A DNA stretch of 64,000 nucleotides from Streptomyces sp. NBC_01454 (GCF_036227565.1 NZ_CP109460.1:248001-312000), one strand, 5' to 3'; positions 10,096 through 19,207 are shown, counted from the first letter of the stretch. Made by a program: numbers and translations. Notes: generated by a model from the sequence alone, not told the origin.

Positions 10096-10232
10096 ATGGC
10101 AAACTTCCGGGAGCCCGCAGGGCAGGCACCCCAGCAGGCTCTACCGGGCCGTCCCACCGTCATCCTCGCCAGCATCGGCCTGATCGCTGCGTTCGTCGTC
10201 GGCATCATCGGCCCGAGCACCGAGCCCGCCCA
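10096..10232 (+). pseudogene. 5' fragment of a membrane-protein gene cut by a transposase remnant
   Basis: An ATG at 10096 opens a frame beginning MANFREPAGQ and continuing into a hydrophobic segment (ILASIGLIAAFVVGII). After about 45 codons the frame runs into DNA that is the antisense strand of the IS630-type transposase, so the rest of the gene is missing. The breakpoint is near 10232. The original family cannot be recognised from so short a piece. Confidence 0.55.
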
Positions 10233-10920
10233 GAGCCAGGGCGCCGCTACGGCCGTAGGTGTGGTTGACCCGCATGGCGCGGGCCTTGCCGGGAGCGAGG
10301 GTGGGGTGGCAGCGGCAGCGGGCCTGGATGGAGGTCTTCTCGTCGGCGCTGATGACGTACTCGTCCTCGCCGAGGGGTTGACCCTGCCAGGTGCGGGCGT
10401 ACAGGTCCAGCACCCGGGCGGCCTTGGTGTGGAAGTCGGAGTCGGTGATGAAGATCCAGGAGCGGAGCTGCCAGGGCTTGAGCGCGTCCTCAGTCAGCCA
10501 GCGTCGCACGGTGGAGGGCGACACCGCGGTCACGATCTGGCGGGTGATGGCCTCGCGGGCCAGTTCCGGGCACGACCAGCGTGAGATCGGCACTCCGGTC
10601 TCGGCGGGTAGTCGGCAGGCCAGCGCCTTGACCTCGGTGGCCTGCAGCGGCGTTAACGAAGCGGGACGGCCGCAGCGCCTGCGGTCTTTGAGCCCGGGCA
10701 GGCCCGCCTGAGCAAACCGGCCACGCCAGCGGCGCACGGTGTCCAGGTGCAGCCCCGTCTCCCGGGCGATGCGCGCGTTGGAGCGTCCGCGCGCGGCGTA
10801 CAGGACGACCTGCGCACGCACCCGCAGCCGGTGCTCGGTCTTGTGGCCGTAGGCCATCTTCTTCAACCGCAGGCGTTCGGCGGCGCTCAGGGCTATTGGA
10901 CAGGCAGTGCGGACGGGCAT
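10233..10920 (-). pseudogene. IS630-family transposase, 3' part deleted
   Basis: About 229 residues of an IS630-type transposase are present: an N-terminal helix-turn-helix region (RSNARIARETGLHLDTVRRW), a winged-helix Pro-rich linker, a second helix-turn-helix (SPSTVRRWL), and the first catalytic Asp region (EYVISADEKTSIQAR). The protein then stops matching after HTYGRSGALA, where intact family members continue into the remaining DDE residues. The frame instead reads antisense through the adjoining broken membrane gene. The element cannot move by itself. It lies inside the repeat-flanked island. Confidence 0.8.
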
Positions 10921-11151
10921 GGCGGGCGAACCGATCGGCCGAAGTGGATCACTGGCAAGCCACAGCCTGCCCCGCCCGCCGCCGGGGCAGAGCCCAGACG
11001 TCGTGGCTGGGCGCGGCGTCCCACGTCATGAGCACCGAGTGGGGACAGGATGGCCCTGACCGCAGTTGCGTGAAGGCCAGAGCGGCGACTATCCGGGGGT
11101 TGTTGGCGTCTTGGGATTCGGCCACCCCCGCGTACGGCCGATGCTCCTGCT

Positions 11152-11781
11152 TCAGGGCCGGTAGACGCACTCCGCCAGCGTCGTGTGCTTCTTCCAGCCC
11201 AGCGTCTCGTACAGCGCGCACCCGGCGTCGGTCGCGCCGAGAACGGCGAGGACCGCGCCCGTCTCCAGGGCGCGGTCGGCAAGCGTACGCATCACGAAGT
11301 TGCCCAGCCCGCGCCGCCGATGGGCATCCTCGGTCACCACCCGGTCCACGACCACGGCTTCCCCGAGGGATGCCATCTGCCCCTGGGCCGCCTGCTCGCC
11401 CGCCGCATCCAGCACCCGAGCGTAGGTGACGGCCCCAATGGTCTCCACGGTCGTGGTGTACCCCTCAGGCGCGACCGGGTCCGTGGCCATCAGGTCAACG
11501 GCCATCAGATGGCCGCTCTCCTCCCAGGCCCATCCCTGTGGCAGCCAGGACTCGATCTCCTCCGGCTCCGCGGGCATCTTCATCCAAGTCCGCGGCACGG
11601 ACACCGAGGCCGCGGCGCTGCGAACCAACAACTCCTCGGCCTCGGGCAGGACATGGCGTCCCACTTCGTCGGCGTTGCCAGCCACCTCGATATAGAACCC
11701 CCAGGGCTTCTCGACAGGCGGGGGCGTCCGCCGGGACACGGCCCAGCCCGCCACCCAAGTCCTCACTATGTCCGCAACCAT
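11152..11781 (-). CDS. GNAT-family N-acetyltransferase
   Basis: The 209-residue protein has the GNAT acetyl-CoA binding pattern HRRRGLGNFVMRTL (about residues 150-163, the R/Q-x-x-G-x-G/A loop) followed by LGATDAGCALYETLGWKKH. Relatives acetylate small molecules or proteins; the acceptor here is unknown. It has a close paralogue at 32877-33509 that shares nearly the whole length, the same start region and the same GGGAGGGCTTG leader. The ATG at 11781 is chosen for that ribosome binding site. It is the last intact gene of the island. Confidence 0.85.
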   Translation of the reverse strand: MVADIVRTWVAGWAVSRRTPPPVEKPWGFYIEVAGNADEVGRHVLPEAEELLVRSAAASVSVPRTWMKMPAEPEEIESWLPQGWAWEESGHLMAVDLMATDPVAPEGYTTTVETIGAVTYARVLDAAGEQAAQGQMASLGEAVVVDRVVTEDAHRRRGLGNFVMRTLADRALETGAVLAVLGATDAGCALYETLGWKKHTTLAECVYRP

Positions 11782-12241
11782 CAAGCCCTCCCGAAGCCGT
11801 GGCCGTACCAACGACCAGGTAATAGACAACAGCCGGGATCACACATTACGTCGCCGTGTAGTCTGCGGCATCTGGTTTGCCGGGGTGCAGCTCCGGAAGG
11901 GCAGTCGCGAAAGATCACAAACAGCACCGCAGAGGAACCGCCACCAGCCAGCAACCATTACAAGGACACCGCCCTACCCGCCGGCAGCCCCGAAGGCGCC
12001 CTGGACTGCGCCTGCAGTCTCTACCCCGCCGACCCCAACGTCTGACCCGGCACCGCGCACGAGACAGGCTCAGGAGTCAACCCCCGAAGGACTTCCGGAG
12101 CCGACCACTTAGCCGGGCCGGAGGGGGGCGACGGCGGCACTGCGGGCGGCCCGGGAGTGCCGCTGTCCGCCGCGCGCCTTCTGAGTGCCGGGAGGAAGGT
12201 CTGCGCGCCCCGCGTACCGGGGCGAGGCCGCCCGGCGTCGT
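11782..12241. other. Intergenic stretch at the right end of the island
   Basis: No credible gene is seen in these 460 bp. The part from about 11820 to 11970 is visibly more AT-rich than its neighbours. The right inverted repeat occupies 12062-12114; after that come about 125 bp of ordinary GC-rich spacer. Confidence 0.6.
12062..12114 (-). repeat. Right inverted repeat of the 4.5-kb island
   Basis: Reverse complement of the segment at 7623-7675. The shared core runs from AAGTGGTC/TAGTGGTC through GGAAGTCCTTCGGGGG and TTGACT, with scattered mismatches outside. The match continues up to AGCC at 12111-12114. Confidence 0.85.
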
Positions 12242-12868
12242 TCAGGAGCCGGCCCGGGTGGCGCGGTCGAAGATGTCGGCGAGCTTGCTGCCGTAGCTTT
12301 CGAGGTCGACGCCGGGGGTGAGCATGTGGTGCCGCAGGGTGTTGTCGATGGCGCCGCGGATGGCGACGGCCATCACCCGCGGTTCGACGTCCGCGAACTC
12401 CCCGGCGGCCAGCCCCTTGTCCAGACAGTCGACGAGGGCGTCGAGGGAGGCGGTGGCCTGGTTCATGGCGCCGGCCGGCACATTGTCCCGGTCGCAGGTG
12501 CCGATGATGATCTCGGCCAGGGCGAGGGTGTGCCCGGGGTACTTGGCCATGAAGTCGAGATTGGACTCGATATAGGCGCGGAGCTTCGCCCGGTAGGTGG
12601 GCTCGTGCTGGATGCGGGGTCCGACGAATTCCTCGGCGGCTCGCAGGACCGTGGACACCACTTCGTCGAAGAGCTCGGCCTTGCCGGCGAAGTAGTACGA
12701 GATCATGCCCGTGCTGCTCAGGCCCGCCCGCTGGGCGATCTTGCTGAACGATGTGTTGGGGTATCCGTGCTCCGCCACCGTGTCGATGGCCGCCCGCACG
12801 ATCTGGGCGCGCCTGGCCTCCTCGGTGAAGGTCCGGCCACCTTGCTCACTCACCCTCTTCGCACTCAC
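12242..12868 (-). CDS. TetR-family transcriptional regulator
   Basis: A 208-residue TetR regulator with an N-terminal helix-turn-helix (FSKIAQRAGLSSTGMISYYFAGKAELF, about residues 38-64) and a helical ligand-binding C-terminal part. The GTG at 12868 is chosen, as upstream codons lack regulator-like sequence; a second GTG lies 15 bases downstream. Its start overlaps one of two CGAGCAA direct repeats (12868-12874 and 12888-12894), 20 bp apart, which may be operator half-sites for autoregulation. The gene sits just outside the island, between it and the GntR gene. Targets are unknown. Confidence 0.85.
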   Translation of the reverse strand: MSAKRVSEQGGRTFTEEARRAQIVRAAIDTVAEHGYPNTSFSKIAQRAGLSSTGMISYYFAGKAELFDEVVSTVLRAAEEFVGPRIQHEPTYRAKLRAYIESNLDFMAKYPGHTLALAEIIIGTCDRDNVPAGAMNQATASLDALVDCLDKGLAAGEFADVEPRVMAVAIRGAIDNTLRHHMLTPGVDLESYGSKLADIFDRATRAGS

Positions 12869-13017
12869 GAGCAAAAAGTAGCATAAGCGAGCAAGACCCG
12901 GCAGCGGTTCGGTGCGGGCAGGAACGTGCTGGTGGGGGTGGTGCTGCCGGCCACGGAGGCGGCCTGGTGAGGGGGGGTCGCGCTGATGTCCCTGAGCGCG
13001 AGGTCGGCGGCCGGTGA

Positions 13018-13809
13018 TCAGCGGTCGGCCGGTGCCGGGATCCCCGGCGCCTGCGCACACCGGCAGACCGGGGTGGTCTCGCGGCCCGCTGCGCCGGTGC
13101 GGTCCGGCCGGACGATGGTGGTCAGCGCCCACTCGACATGTTCGAGGTGGGCGGTCATGGCCCGCACGGCGCCGTCCTCGGACCGGTCGACGATCGCCTC
13201 GACGATGGCGCGGTGCTCCCGGTTGGACTGCTCGCGGCGGTCCCTGGCCAGCATGTCGAGAAAGGTGGACTGCCGGGCCAGGGCGTCCCGGATCTCCTCA
13301 ATCACCTTGCGGAACACGGGGTTTCCGGCCGACTGCGCGATGGTGATGTGGAACAGGGTGTCCAGGGCGACCCACGCCGTGGTGTCGGTCTGCCGTTCCA
13401 TCCGTACGAGCAGCCGGTCGAGGAGGTCCAGATCGTCCTGGGTACGCCGGGTGGCGGCGTAGGCGGCGACCGGGATCTCGATGTGCCGGCGGACCTCGAC
13501 CAGGTCGCGTGAGGAGTACGCGCCGAAGGTGGGGTCCTCCGTCGCTCCCGGTGAGGCGACATAGGTCCCCTTGCCGGCGCGGGAGGCCGTCAGGCCCAAG
13601 GCCTGCATGGCGCGGAGGGCTTCGCGGACGACGGAGCGGCTCACCTCGAAGCGCTGACCCAGCTCCGCCTCCGAGGGGAGCTTGTCACCGACTTCGTAGT
13701 CGCCGCGCTCGATGGCGCCCCGCAGGTCTCTCAGCACGATCTCCATCGCATTGACGCGCCGAGACGGTACCGCTGCTGTCCTGCTGTCCAGGTCGGCCAT
13801 GTGTCGCAT
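13018..13809 (-). CDS. GntR-family regulator, FadR/FCD subfamily
   Basis: The 263-residue protein has a GntR winged helix-turn-helix (about 25-90; LPSEAELGQRFEVSRSVVREALRAM) followed by a helical FCD effector domain (about 100-230) with the D-x-x-F-H metal/ligand motif region (ALDTLFHITIAQSAGN) and a second His (NREHRAIVEAI). FCD regulators sense small organic acids and usually repress catabolic genes. ATG 13809 or the ATG nine bases later (13800) could start it. A partial PAS-LuxR operator match lies 45 bp upstream. Its role in the polyketide cluster is not established. Confidence 0.85.
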   Translation of the reverse strand: MRHMADLDSRTAAVPSRRVNAMEIVLRDLRGAIERGDYEVGDKLPSEAELGQRFEVSRSVVREALRAMQALGLTASRAGKGTYVASPGATEDPTFGAYSSRDLVEVRRHIEIPVAAYAATRRTQDDLDLLDRLLVRMERQTDTTAWVALDTLFHITIAQSAGNPVFRKVIEEIRDALARQSTFLDMLARDRREQSNREHRAIVEAIVDRSEDGAVRAMTAHLEHVEWALTTIVRPDRTGAAGRETTPVCRCAQAPGIPAPADR

Positions 13810-13853
13810 CCTGTGGCCGCCTCACGAAAGGCGTCAACGCACACCGGGAACTT

Positions 13854-13869
13854 CTGTGTTTTTCCCTAG
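13854..13869. promoter_or_regulatory. Asymmetric match to the PAS-LuxR operator
   Basis: CTGTGTTTTTCCCTAG has one perfect half (TTTCCCTAG) and one poor half, 13 of 16 consensus positions in total. It lies upstream of the GntR gene and at the left end of the long spacer before the first LAL gene. It is weaker evidence than the sites at 5932, 18970 and 23827 because one arm is degenerate. Confidence 0.35.
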
Positions 13870-14186
13870 AAGAGTGGCCGAACCCGCCCGCCCGCAGGTC
13901 AGGAAACCGGCCACGACCTGCGTCATTGCGACGCGGGACGGGTGGCGGCACAGATCGGGACGTTGGTCCGGTTGACACCTCTCACCTGGAGTTCGACGAT
14001 TCGTCCAGGACTTGTCAGACAGCCGGACAGGCACGACTGAGAGGTTCGGTCCGGCTGCCCGTGCACCACCCCTCGGCGCGGCGACCGGACGGACACACCC
14101 GGCCCGGCCACAAGCCGAGGGCGCCCCCGGCGGAGGAGAAGGCTCAGATTCTCCTCAAGAGCCTCGCAGCAGACCTGAGATGCGTG

Positions 14187-14210
14187 CGTAACATTGCTCA
14201 CACCGTTACG
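14187..14210. promoter_or_regulatory. Inverted repeat CGTAAC-N12-GTTACG
   Basis: Six-base perfect arms separated by 12 bases (14187-14192 and 14205-14210) in the long spacer upstream of the LAL gene. The size and spacing suit a dimeric regulator. No binder is known. Confidence 0.4.
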
Positions 14211-14843
14211 GCCCGTCAGCCTCCGGTGGAATTCCGCTTCGCCTTCCCCGTGCGATCCACGGTCCCGGCACCGCGCGGAGCCCGAAGCCGCACCGAGCCT
14301 GAGAATCCCGTGAAAAATTTCATGAGGGACGCCGTTCACAGGAACTTTTCTTTCCCCGGAGAAAGGCTACTGCCGAGTATTTCTTCAGGCCCCTTCCGGG
14401 ATCCGCCAAGGAGACTCCCTTCGAAAGCCGTCCAGCGCACCGTTCCGCGCCCCTGGGAAGGGTTCACCGAACGATGTGGCAACCTTGAACACAGCGAATG
14501 ACGAAATACCCGTGAACCGCACTGCTGTTGGAGGGTGAGCGCTGACAGGAGGCCACAACAGAAGTTGGCTCACCGCAATACACGCCGGGCGCTCGGCGTG
14601 AGCGGCAAAACCCCGGCAGGCTGCCTCGACCGCACTGCCCAGCCGGATTTTTGCGCTTCCTGCCCCTCCTCCAGCGCCACCCGCGGCGGCATGTCCGAAG
14701 CTGTACGTGCCCTGTGCGCCGAGCGCCGACGGCTGCGCGGCCGGGAGATCCCCGGCACCGCCCCCACCGGCCCGCACTGCGTGCGACACCCTCGGCACCC
14801 GCCGCCGCGACAACAGTTCGCGGTCTGAAGGGATCTGAACCTG

Positions 14844-17654
14844 ATGTTGCTGGACCGCGATGTGGAACTGGACCTGGCCGTCACCGCCCTGCGGAGCGGG
14901 CGAGGCGCTCTGGTCCTGGTCAGCGGTCCGTTGGGGGTAGGCAAATCAGCACTCCTCGACGGTATCGGCGCACTCGGCGCGGCGCAGGGGGCCCTGCACC
15001 TGCGGGTGAGCGCGGCCCCGATGGAGCGGGACTTCTCTTTCGGAGTGGCCCGCCAGCTGCTGGAGCCGGCGCTGCGGCACGCCTCGCCGGAAACCCTGGC
15101 GCGATGGACCGCGGGCGACGCGCGCGACGTGATCGAAGCGGGCCGGTCCGGCGGCGCCGTTCCGTCGCAGACCGTATTGGACGGCCTCACCGCACTCCTC
15201 GAGAACATGGCCCGCGACCAGCCTGTTCTCCTGCTCGTCGACGAACTGCAGTGGGCGGACCCGGCGACCCTGCGGTGGCTGCGGCACCTGGGCGGGCGGG
15301 CGTCCGATCTGCCGGTGGTGCTGGTGTGTGCCGTCCGCGAGGGCGACACCCTCACCGAGGACCCGGCGGTCCGGGCTGTCATCGCACAGGCCACGCACAC
15401 CCTGTGCCCCGGAAACCTCGCCGTGCAGGACACCGGCGAGCTGATCCGGCGATACTACGGGGAAGCGCCGGACGAGGCGTTCACGGCCGCCTGCCACCGG
15501 GCCACCGGCGGCAATCCGCTGTTCCTGAGCTGCCTGCTGGCGGATGCGGCGCCCCGCGGTCTCCGGCCCACCGCGGACCGCGCCGAAACGGTCGCCGCGC
15601 TGCGGCCGGCCTCGCTGCAACACCGGCTGCTGCTGCGCCTGGACATGCAATCGGTACAGCTCAGGCGGGCTGCGCGGGCGGTGGCCGTGCTCGGCGACGA
15701 CACCAATCCCGAGCTGCTGAGCAGGCTGGCCGAGGCGGACTCCGCCGAACGGGACCAGGCCCTGCGCCGGCTGACGGACCTCGGCCTGACGACCGGCATG
15801 CAGCGCCCCCGGTTCGTCCACGCCCTCGTGCAGACGGCGGTGGTGGAGGGCATCCCCCCGGAGGAACGGACCGCCATGCACGCGCTGTCGGCCGAGTTGC
15901 TGCACCGGGCGGGCCGGCCGCCGGAGCAGGTGGCGAAGCATCTGATGGCCCTCACGACACCGACCTACCCATGGGCCACCGAGGTGCTGCGCGCGGCGGC
16001 CTGCGCCGCGCAGCGCAGAGCGGCACCCGAGGTCGCCGCGCGCTATCTGCGGCATGCGCTGATGGGCAGCGCACCGGACAACGACCGGGCGGATCTGCTG
16101 ATCGACCTGGCCACGGCGGAACGCAGCTTCGCCCCGTACGCGGCCGTGCGGCACATCGCCCAGGCCGTTCTGCTGTGCGACGGACCCGTACAGCGCGCGC
16201 AGGCCGTGGTGCGGCTGGCGCCCAGTGCGTTCTCCTCGACGCTGCTGCCGGTCCACGAACTGCTGCAGGAGACGGCGGACGCACTGGGGCCCGGAGACCG
16301 GCTGCAGGGCGCGGACCGCGAGCTGGCGCTGCGGCTGGAGGCCCGCATCCGGCAGTCGACGCTGTCGGATCCGGAGCAACTGGCGGACTCCGTGGCCCGT
16401 CTCGTCGGGCTGGGTGACGAGCCGAGGACCGACACGGTGGCCGAGCGGGAGCTGCTCGCCCCGCTGATCGGTGCCGCGACGTTCTCCAACGCCCTGCCCG
16501 CCCATGAGGTGGCGCCGCTGGCGAACCGCGTCCTGGAGCGCGAGCCGGCGCTGCCCGCCCATGTGCACACCACCCTGCCGATGGTGGTGGCCAGCCTCGT
16601 GGCCGCGGACTCCATCGAGGGGCTGGATTCCTGGCTCGACGCGGTCCAGGAGAACGCGGTGGGGCGGCAGACGCGCGTGGAGCAGGCGCTGATCGGCACC
16701 GAGCAGGCGCTCGTCTCGCTGGCCCGCGGCCGGCTGGCGCAGGCCAAGGAGCAGGCGCTCGCGGCCTTCGAACTGGGCGGGGAGAAGCACGAGGAAGTCT
16801 TCACCGTGTCGTCGATGACCCTCGCCACCTGCGCGATCCTGACCGGCGACCACCAGCTCGCCGACCGGCTGCTCGCCGTCAAATACCGGGCGGAGGACGA
16901 TCCGTACGTGTGGTCCGGGCTGGCCATGCTGAAGGGGCAGAGCGCGGCACGGACGGGCGATCTGGACGGGGCGCTGGGCTGGTTCCTCGATGCCGGGCGC
17001 CGTCTTGAGCAGTGCGGATGGCTCAACCCGGCGCTGCTGCCCTGGGCCTCGGCCGCCGCGTTTCTGCACCTCTACCTCGGCGAGCGCAAGGAGGCCAGGG
17101 AGTTGAGCGCGCTGGAGGTGGAACGCGCCCGTGCCTGGGGTGCGCCGGGGCCGCTCGGGCGGGCGCTGCGCGTGTACAGCCACATGGTCGACGGACCGGG
17201 CAGCACCGAGGTGCTGCGGGAGGCGGTGGACGTCCTGCGGCTGTCCGCCAACCGCTTCGAGCTGTGCCAGGCCCTGCTGGATCTCGGCGAGCGCCTCGGC
17301 CCGGCCGACGCCCGTGGCCGCACGGCGCTGCGCCAGGCCTACGCGGAGGCCGTCGTGTGCGGCACCCCGTGGCTGGCCGGCCGGGCGGAGGAGCTGCTCG
17401 CCGAGGCGCCGCCGGACCCGGAGGCCACCCGCGGTCAGCTCACCCCCTCGGAGCGGAAGGTCGCCGAGCTTGCCGTATCAGGTTTGACGAACCAGGTGAT
17501 CGCCGACGAGCTGAACATCTCGTGCCGTGCGGTGGAAAAGCGTCTGACGAATTGCTACCGCAAGATGTCAATTCCGGGGCGCGGGCATCTCTCCACGGCT
17601 TTGGGAGAACTCGACCGGCAGTCCGACTCCTCCGGTGCGGCGGCGCCTTACTGA
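14844..17654 (+). CDS. LuxR-family large ATP-binding (LAL) transcriptional regulator
   Basis: The 936-residue protein has the LAL layout: an N-terminal P-loop (GPLGVGKS, 28-35), a Walker B segment (LLLVDELQWAD, about 129-139), a long helical-repeat middle, and a C-terminal LuxR helix-turn-helix (LTPSERKVAELAVSGLTNQVIADEL, about 865-925). LAL proteins such as PikD and the NysRI-RIII group are cluster-situated activators of modular polyketide genes. Its size fits the family. The ATG at 14844 follows GAAGGGA. I saw no in-frame TTA codon. A strong hairpin follows the stop codon, so it is probably transcribed alone. It is paralogous to the LAL gene at 19863. Confidence 0.93.
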   Translation: MLLDRDVELDLAVTALRSGRGALVLVSGPLGVGKSALLDGIGALGAAQGALHLRVSAAPMERDFSFGVARQLLEPALRHASPETLARWTAGDARDVIEAGRSGGAVPSQTVLDGLTALLENMARDQPVLLLVDELQWADPATLRWLRHLGGRASDLPVVLVCAVREGDTLTEDPAVRAVIAQATHTLCPGNLAVQDTGELIRRYYGEAPDEAFTAACHRATGGNPLFLSCLLADAAPRGLRPTADRAETVAALRPASLQHRLLLRLDMQSVQLRRAARAVAVLGDDTNPELLSRLAEADSAERDQALRRLTDLGLTTGMQRPRFVHALVQTAVVEGIPPEERTAMHALSAELLHRAGRPPEQVAKHLMALTTPTYPWATEVLRAAACAAQRRAAPEVAARYLRHALMGSAPDNDRADLLIDLATAERSFAPYAAVRHIAQAVLLCDGPVQRAQAVVRLAPSAFSSTLLPVHELLQETADALGPGDRLQGADRELALRLEARIRQSTLSDPEQLADSVARLVGLGDEPRTDTVAERELLAPLIGAATFSNALPAHEVAPLANRVLEREPALPAHVHTTLPMVVASLVAADSIEGLDSWLDAVQENAVGRQTRVEQALIGTEQALVSLARGRLAQAKEQALAAFELGGEKHEEVFTVSSMTLATCAILTGDHQLADRLLAVKYRAEDDPYVWSGLAMLKGQSAARTGDLDGALGWFLDAGRRLEQCGWLNPALLPWASAAAFLHLYLGERKEARELSALEVERARAWGAPGPLGRALRVYSHMVDGPGSTEVLREAVDVLRLSANRFELCQALLDLGERLGPADARGRTALRQAYAEAVVCGTPWLAGRAEELLAEAPPDPEATRGQLTPSERKVAELAVSGLTNQVIADELNISCRAVEKRLTNCYRKMSIPGRGHLSTALGELDRQSDSSGAAAPY

Positions 17655-17682
17655 CCCGGCACAGCCTCGGATTTGTGGTACC

Positions 17683-17709
17683 GGCCGGCGTCGCTTGGCG
17701 GCGCCGGCC
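17683..17709 (+). terminator. Hairpin terminator after the first LAL gene
   Basis: Arms GGCCGGCG and CGCCGGCC (17683-17690, 17702-17709) extend through a T-G pair and CGC/GCG to a 12-bp stem with a TTG loop, 29 bp after the stop codon. There is no T-run, as is common in Streptomyces. Confidence 0.65.
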
Positions 17710-17816
17710 TCTCTCAACAATCGGGTCATGACAAAGAGTTATTGCTACCGCACCGTATTGACACCGAACCACCGCACCGAGACACCACAGTGTTTTGCTA
17801 TTTGCCACATGTCGCG

Positions 17817-17852
17817 TTGACTCCAGGGTTGCGGCGTTCCTAGGCTCGGAAC
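17817..17852 (+). promoter_or_regulatory. Candidate promoter and overlapping inverted repeat upstream of the PAS-LuxR gene
   Basis: TTGACT (17817-17822) and TAGGCT (17841-17846) are spaced by 18 bases and fit a housekeeping-sigma promoter. An inverted repeat GTTCC-N7-GGAAC (17836-17852) overlaps the -10 element, and TTCCTAG within it resembles half of a PimM-type operator. This suggests control, possibly autoregulation, of the downstream regulator. Confidence 0.5.
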
Positions 17853-17973
17853 AGCGGAATACCAATGCAAAGAAAGGCACTTCGCTCCGTGGACCGAAGG
17901 AGCGAGGACGACCAATGCCTCATTCGACGGGCGGATTTCCCGGTGCGTCGACCGCAGAAAGACGGTAGCTCCC

Positions 17974-18843
17974 TTGACATCCCAGCACTACGCCGACCCG
18001 ATGCCTCTGGCGGCGGCCCCTCATGCGCCGAACCCCCACACGCCGCGCGCGCCCGACCAACCCGCCGCGGCGGGGCGGCGCCAGCTCGAGCCCCAACAGG
18101 CCTGTATGGCAAGCCTTGACGCCACGCTGGCGATCATGGCCGCCGACGCGGAGTTCTTCCGGCTGTTCGGCCAGGACTCCACCGAGGCCTGCGGACGCAG
18201 CCTCTACTCCCTGCTGCACCCCAGCGCTCCCGCTCTGCTGAACCGGCACTTCGCCCGGCTGGCCGAGGGGCACCGCGCACGGTTCGTGGAACGGATGGTG
18301 GGAATCCGTGGCGAGGAGGTGCCGTTCTCGGGCGAACTGACCGGGATAGCGGTGCGCAGCGAATCGGAACAGGCACCGTCCTTCGTCGTGGTCGTGCGGC
18401 CCGACGACGATTCGGCCGCGCTCACCGGCCAGGATGAGGCGCCGGCCAGCCGCCGGCAGCTGCTCACCGAACTCGACGCGCAGATCCTCGAAGGCGTCGC
18501 GAGCGGCGCCTCCACGGTCCAGCTGGCGGCCCGGCTCTACCTCAGCAGGCAGGGCGTGGAGTACCACGTCGGTCTGATGCTGCGTCGGCTCAAGGCCCCC
18601 AACCGCGCCGCGCTGGTCGCCCGGGCGCACTCCATGGGGATGCTCACGATCGGCAGTTGGCCGCCCAGGGTCCTTCCCGAGTTCGTGAAGGACGCCGACA
18701 ACCGGCGCAGCCGCAACCGCCGGGCGGACGCGTCCCGGCAGCGCACCGCGGCCGCCCGCTCCGAGGCCGCGGCGCCTCGCACACCGCCGGCCGTACCGGG
18801 CGCCCGGACCGCGCCGGGCATGACGAACTCCCGGGCCTCATAG
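17974..18843 (+). CDS. PAS-LuxR transcriptional regulator, PimM type
   Basis: The protein has a PAS domain (about residues 45-150; REFL-like AEFFRLFGQDSTEACGRSLY, then LLHPSAPALLNRHFARLAEG and RFVERMVGIRGEEVPFSGEL) and a C-terminal LuxR helix-turn-helix (LLTELDAQILEGVASGAST to LYLSRQGVEYHVGLMLRRLK), ending in the family hallmark GSWPPRVLPEF. This matches PimM, AmphRIV, NysRIV and PteF, which activate polyene and other polyketide genes. Family members are near 190-220 residues; this one has about 45 extra N-terminal residues and a basic, Ala-rich tail of about 60. The longest reading begins at TTG 17974; ATG 18001 or ATG 18106 are alternatives, the last giving a family-like N terminus. It lies between two LAL genes. 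Confidence 0.92.
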   Translation: MTSQHYADPMPLAAAPHAPNPHTPRAPDQPAAAGRRQLEPQQACMASLDATLAIMAADAEFFRLFGQDSTEACGRSLYSLLHPSAPALLNRHFARLAEGHRARFVERMVGIRGEEVPFSGELTGIAVRSESEQAPSFVVVVRPDDDSAALTGQDEAPASRRQLLTELDAQILEGVASGASTVQLAARLYLSRQGVEYHVGLMLRRLKAPNRAALVARAHSMGMLTIGSWPPRVLPEFVKDADNRRSRNRRADASRQRTAAARSEAAAPRTPPAVPGARTAPGMTNSRAS

Positions 18844-18969
18844 GGCTTCAGCACGGCCGGCAGCACCATGGGGCGTCCCCGACGGGGCGCCCCTTCTCGG
18901 TGCACCCGGCGCCCCTCCGCGTGCACCGGGGCCACCACGCCTGCCCTGCCCGGCTCCTGACCCCCGGGT

Positions 18970-18985
18970 GTAGGGAATTCCTCAA
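18970..18985. promoter_or_regulatory. PimM-type PAS-LuxR operator candidate
   Basis: GTAGGGAATTCCTCAA has the perfect central GGGAATTCC and matches 13 of 16 consensus positions. It lies 127 bp after the PAS-LuxR stop codon and about 0.9 kb before the second LAL start, upstream of an intervening hairpin. Its target promoter is therefore uncertain. Confidence 0.55.
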
Positions 18986-19103
18986 CTGCCCCCGGGGGAG
19001 GATGGATATGTCGCCGAAGCCGCTCTCGGGAGCCGGGCCCCCGCGCTCCGGGAGTCTTGCTGGGACGGCGACAAGGGCCGGCAAACGCCTCCGGCCTGGA
19101 GCA

Positions 19104-19146
19104 CACCGGCTCCGTGCGGACAATCCCCCTCCGCACGGAGCCGGTG
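19104..19146. terminator. 17-bp perfect stem, probable terminator
   Basis: Arms CACCGGCTCCGTGCGGA (19104-19120) and its exact complement (19130-19146) enclose a 9-base loop. It would end transcription from the PAS-LuxR gene and insulate the second LAL gene. No T-run follows. Confidence 0.75.
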
Positions 19147-19207
19147 TTGCATTTCGGGCGGGTGCTCGCCAGGAATTCGCCCCATCTTCCTTGGCGCCGA
19201 CATTAAT

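Larger units (their letters stand above)
13810..14843. other. 1-kb intergenic region upstream of the first LAL regulator
   Basis: No convincing gene is present. The region is mixed in composition with AT-richer patches around 14130-14200 and 14300-14375. It holds the partial PAS-LuxR box at 13854, an inverted repeat CGTAAC-N12-GTTACG (14187-14210), and the short palindrome TGAAA-AA-TTTCA (14311-14322). These are candidate regulator sites for the divergent GntR and LAL genes. Confidence 0.55.

Noticed and set aside
11185..12045. Plus-strand frame across the island GNAT gene
   Set aside because: Antisense shadow of the GNAT gene that only continues into non-coding island DNA.
12869..13132. N-terminal extension of the TetR gene
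   Set aside because: The extra 88 codons overlap the 3' end of the GntR gene and show no regulator-like sequence.
13926..14501. 191-codon frame in the long spacer before the first LAL
   Set aside because: No recognisable domain, irregular codon use and AT-rich patches; treated as intergenic.
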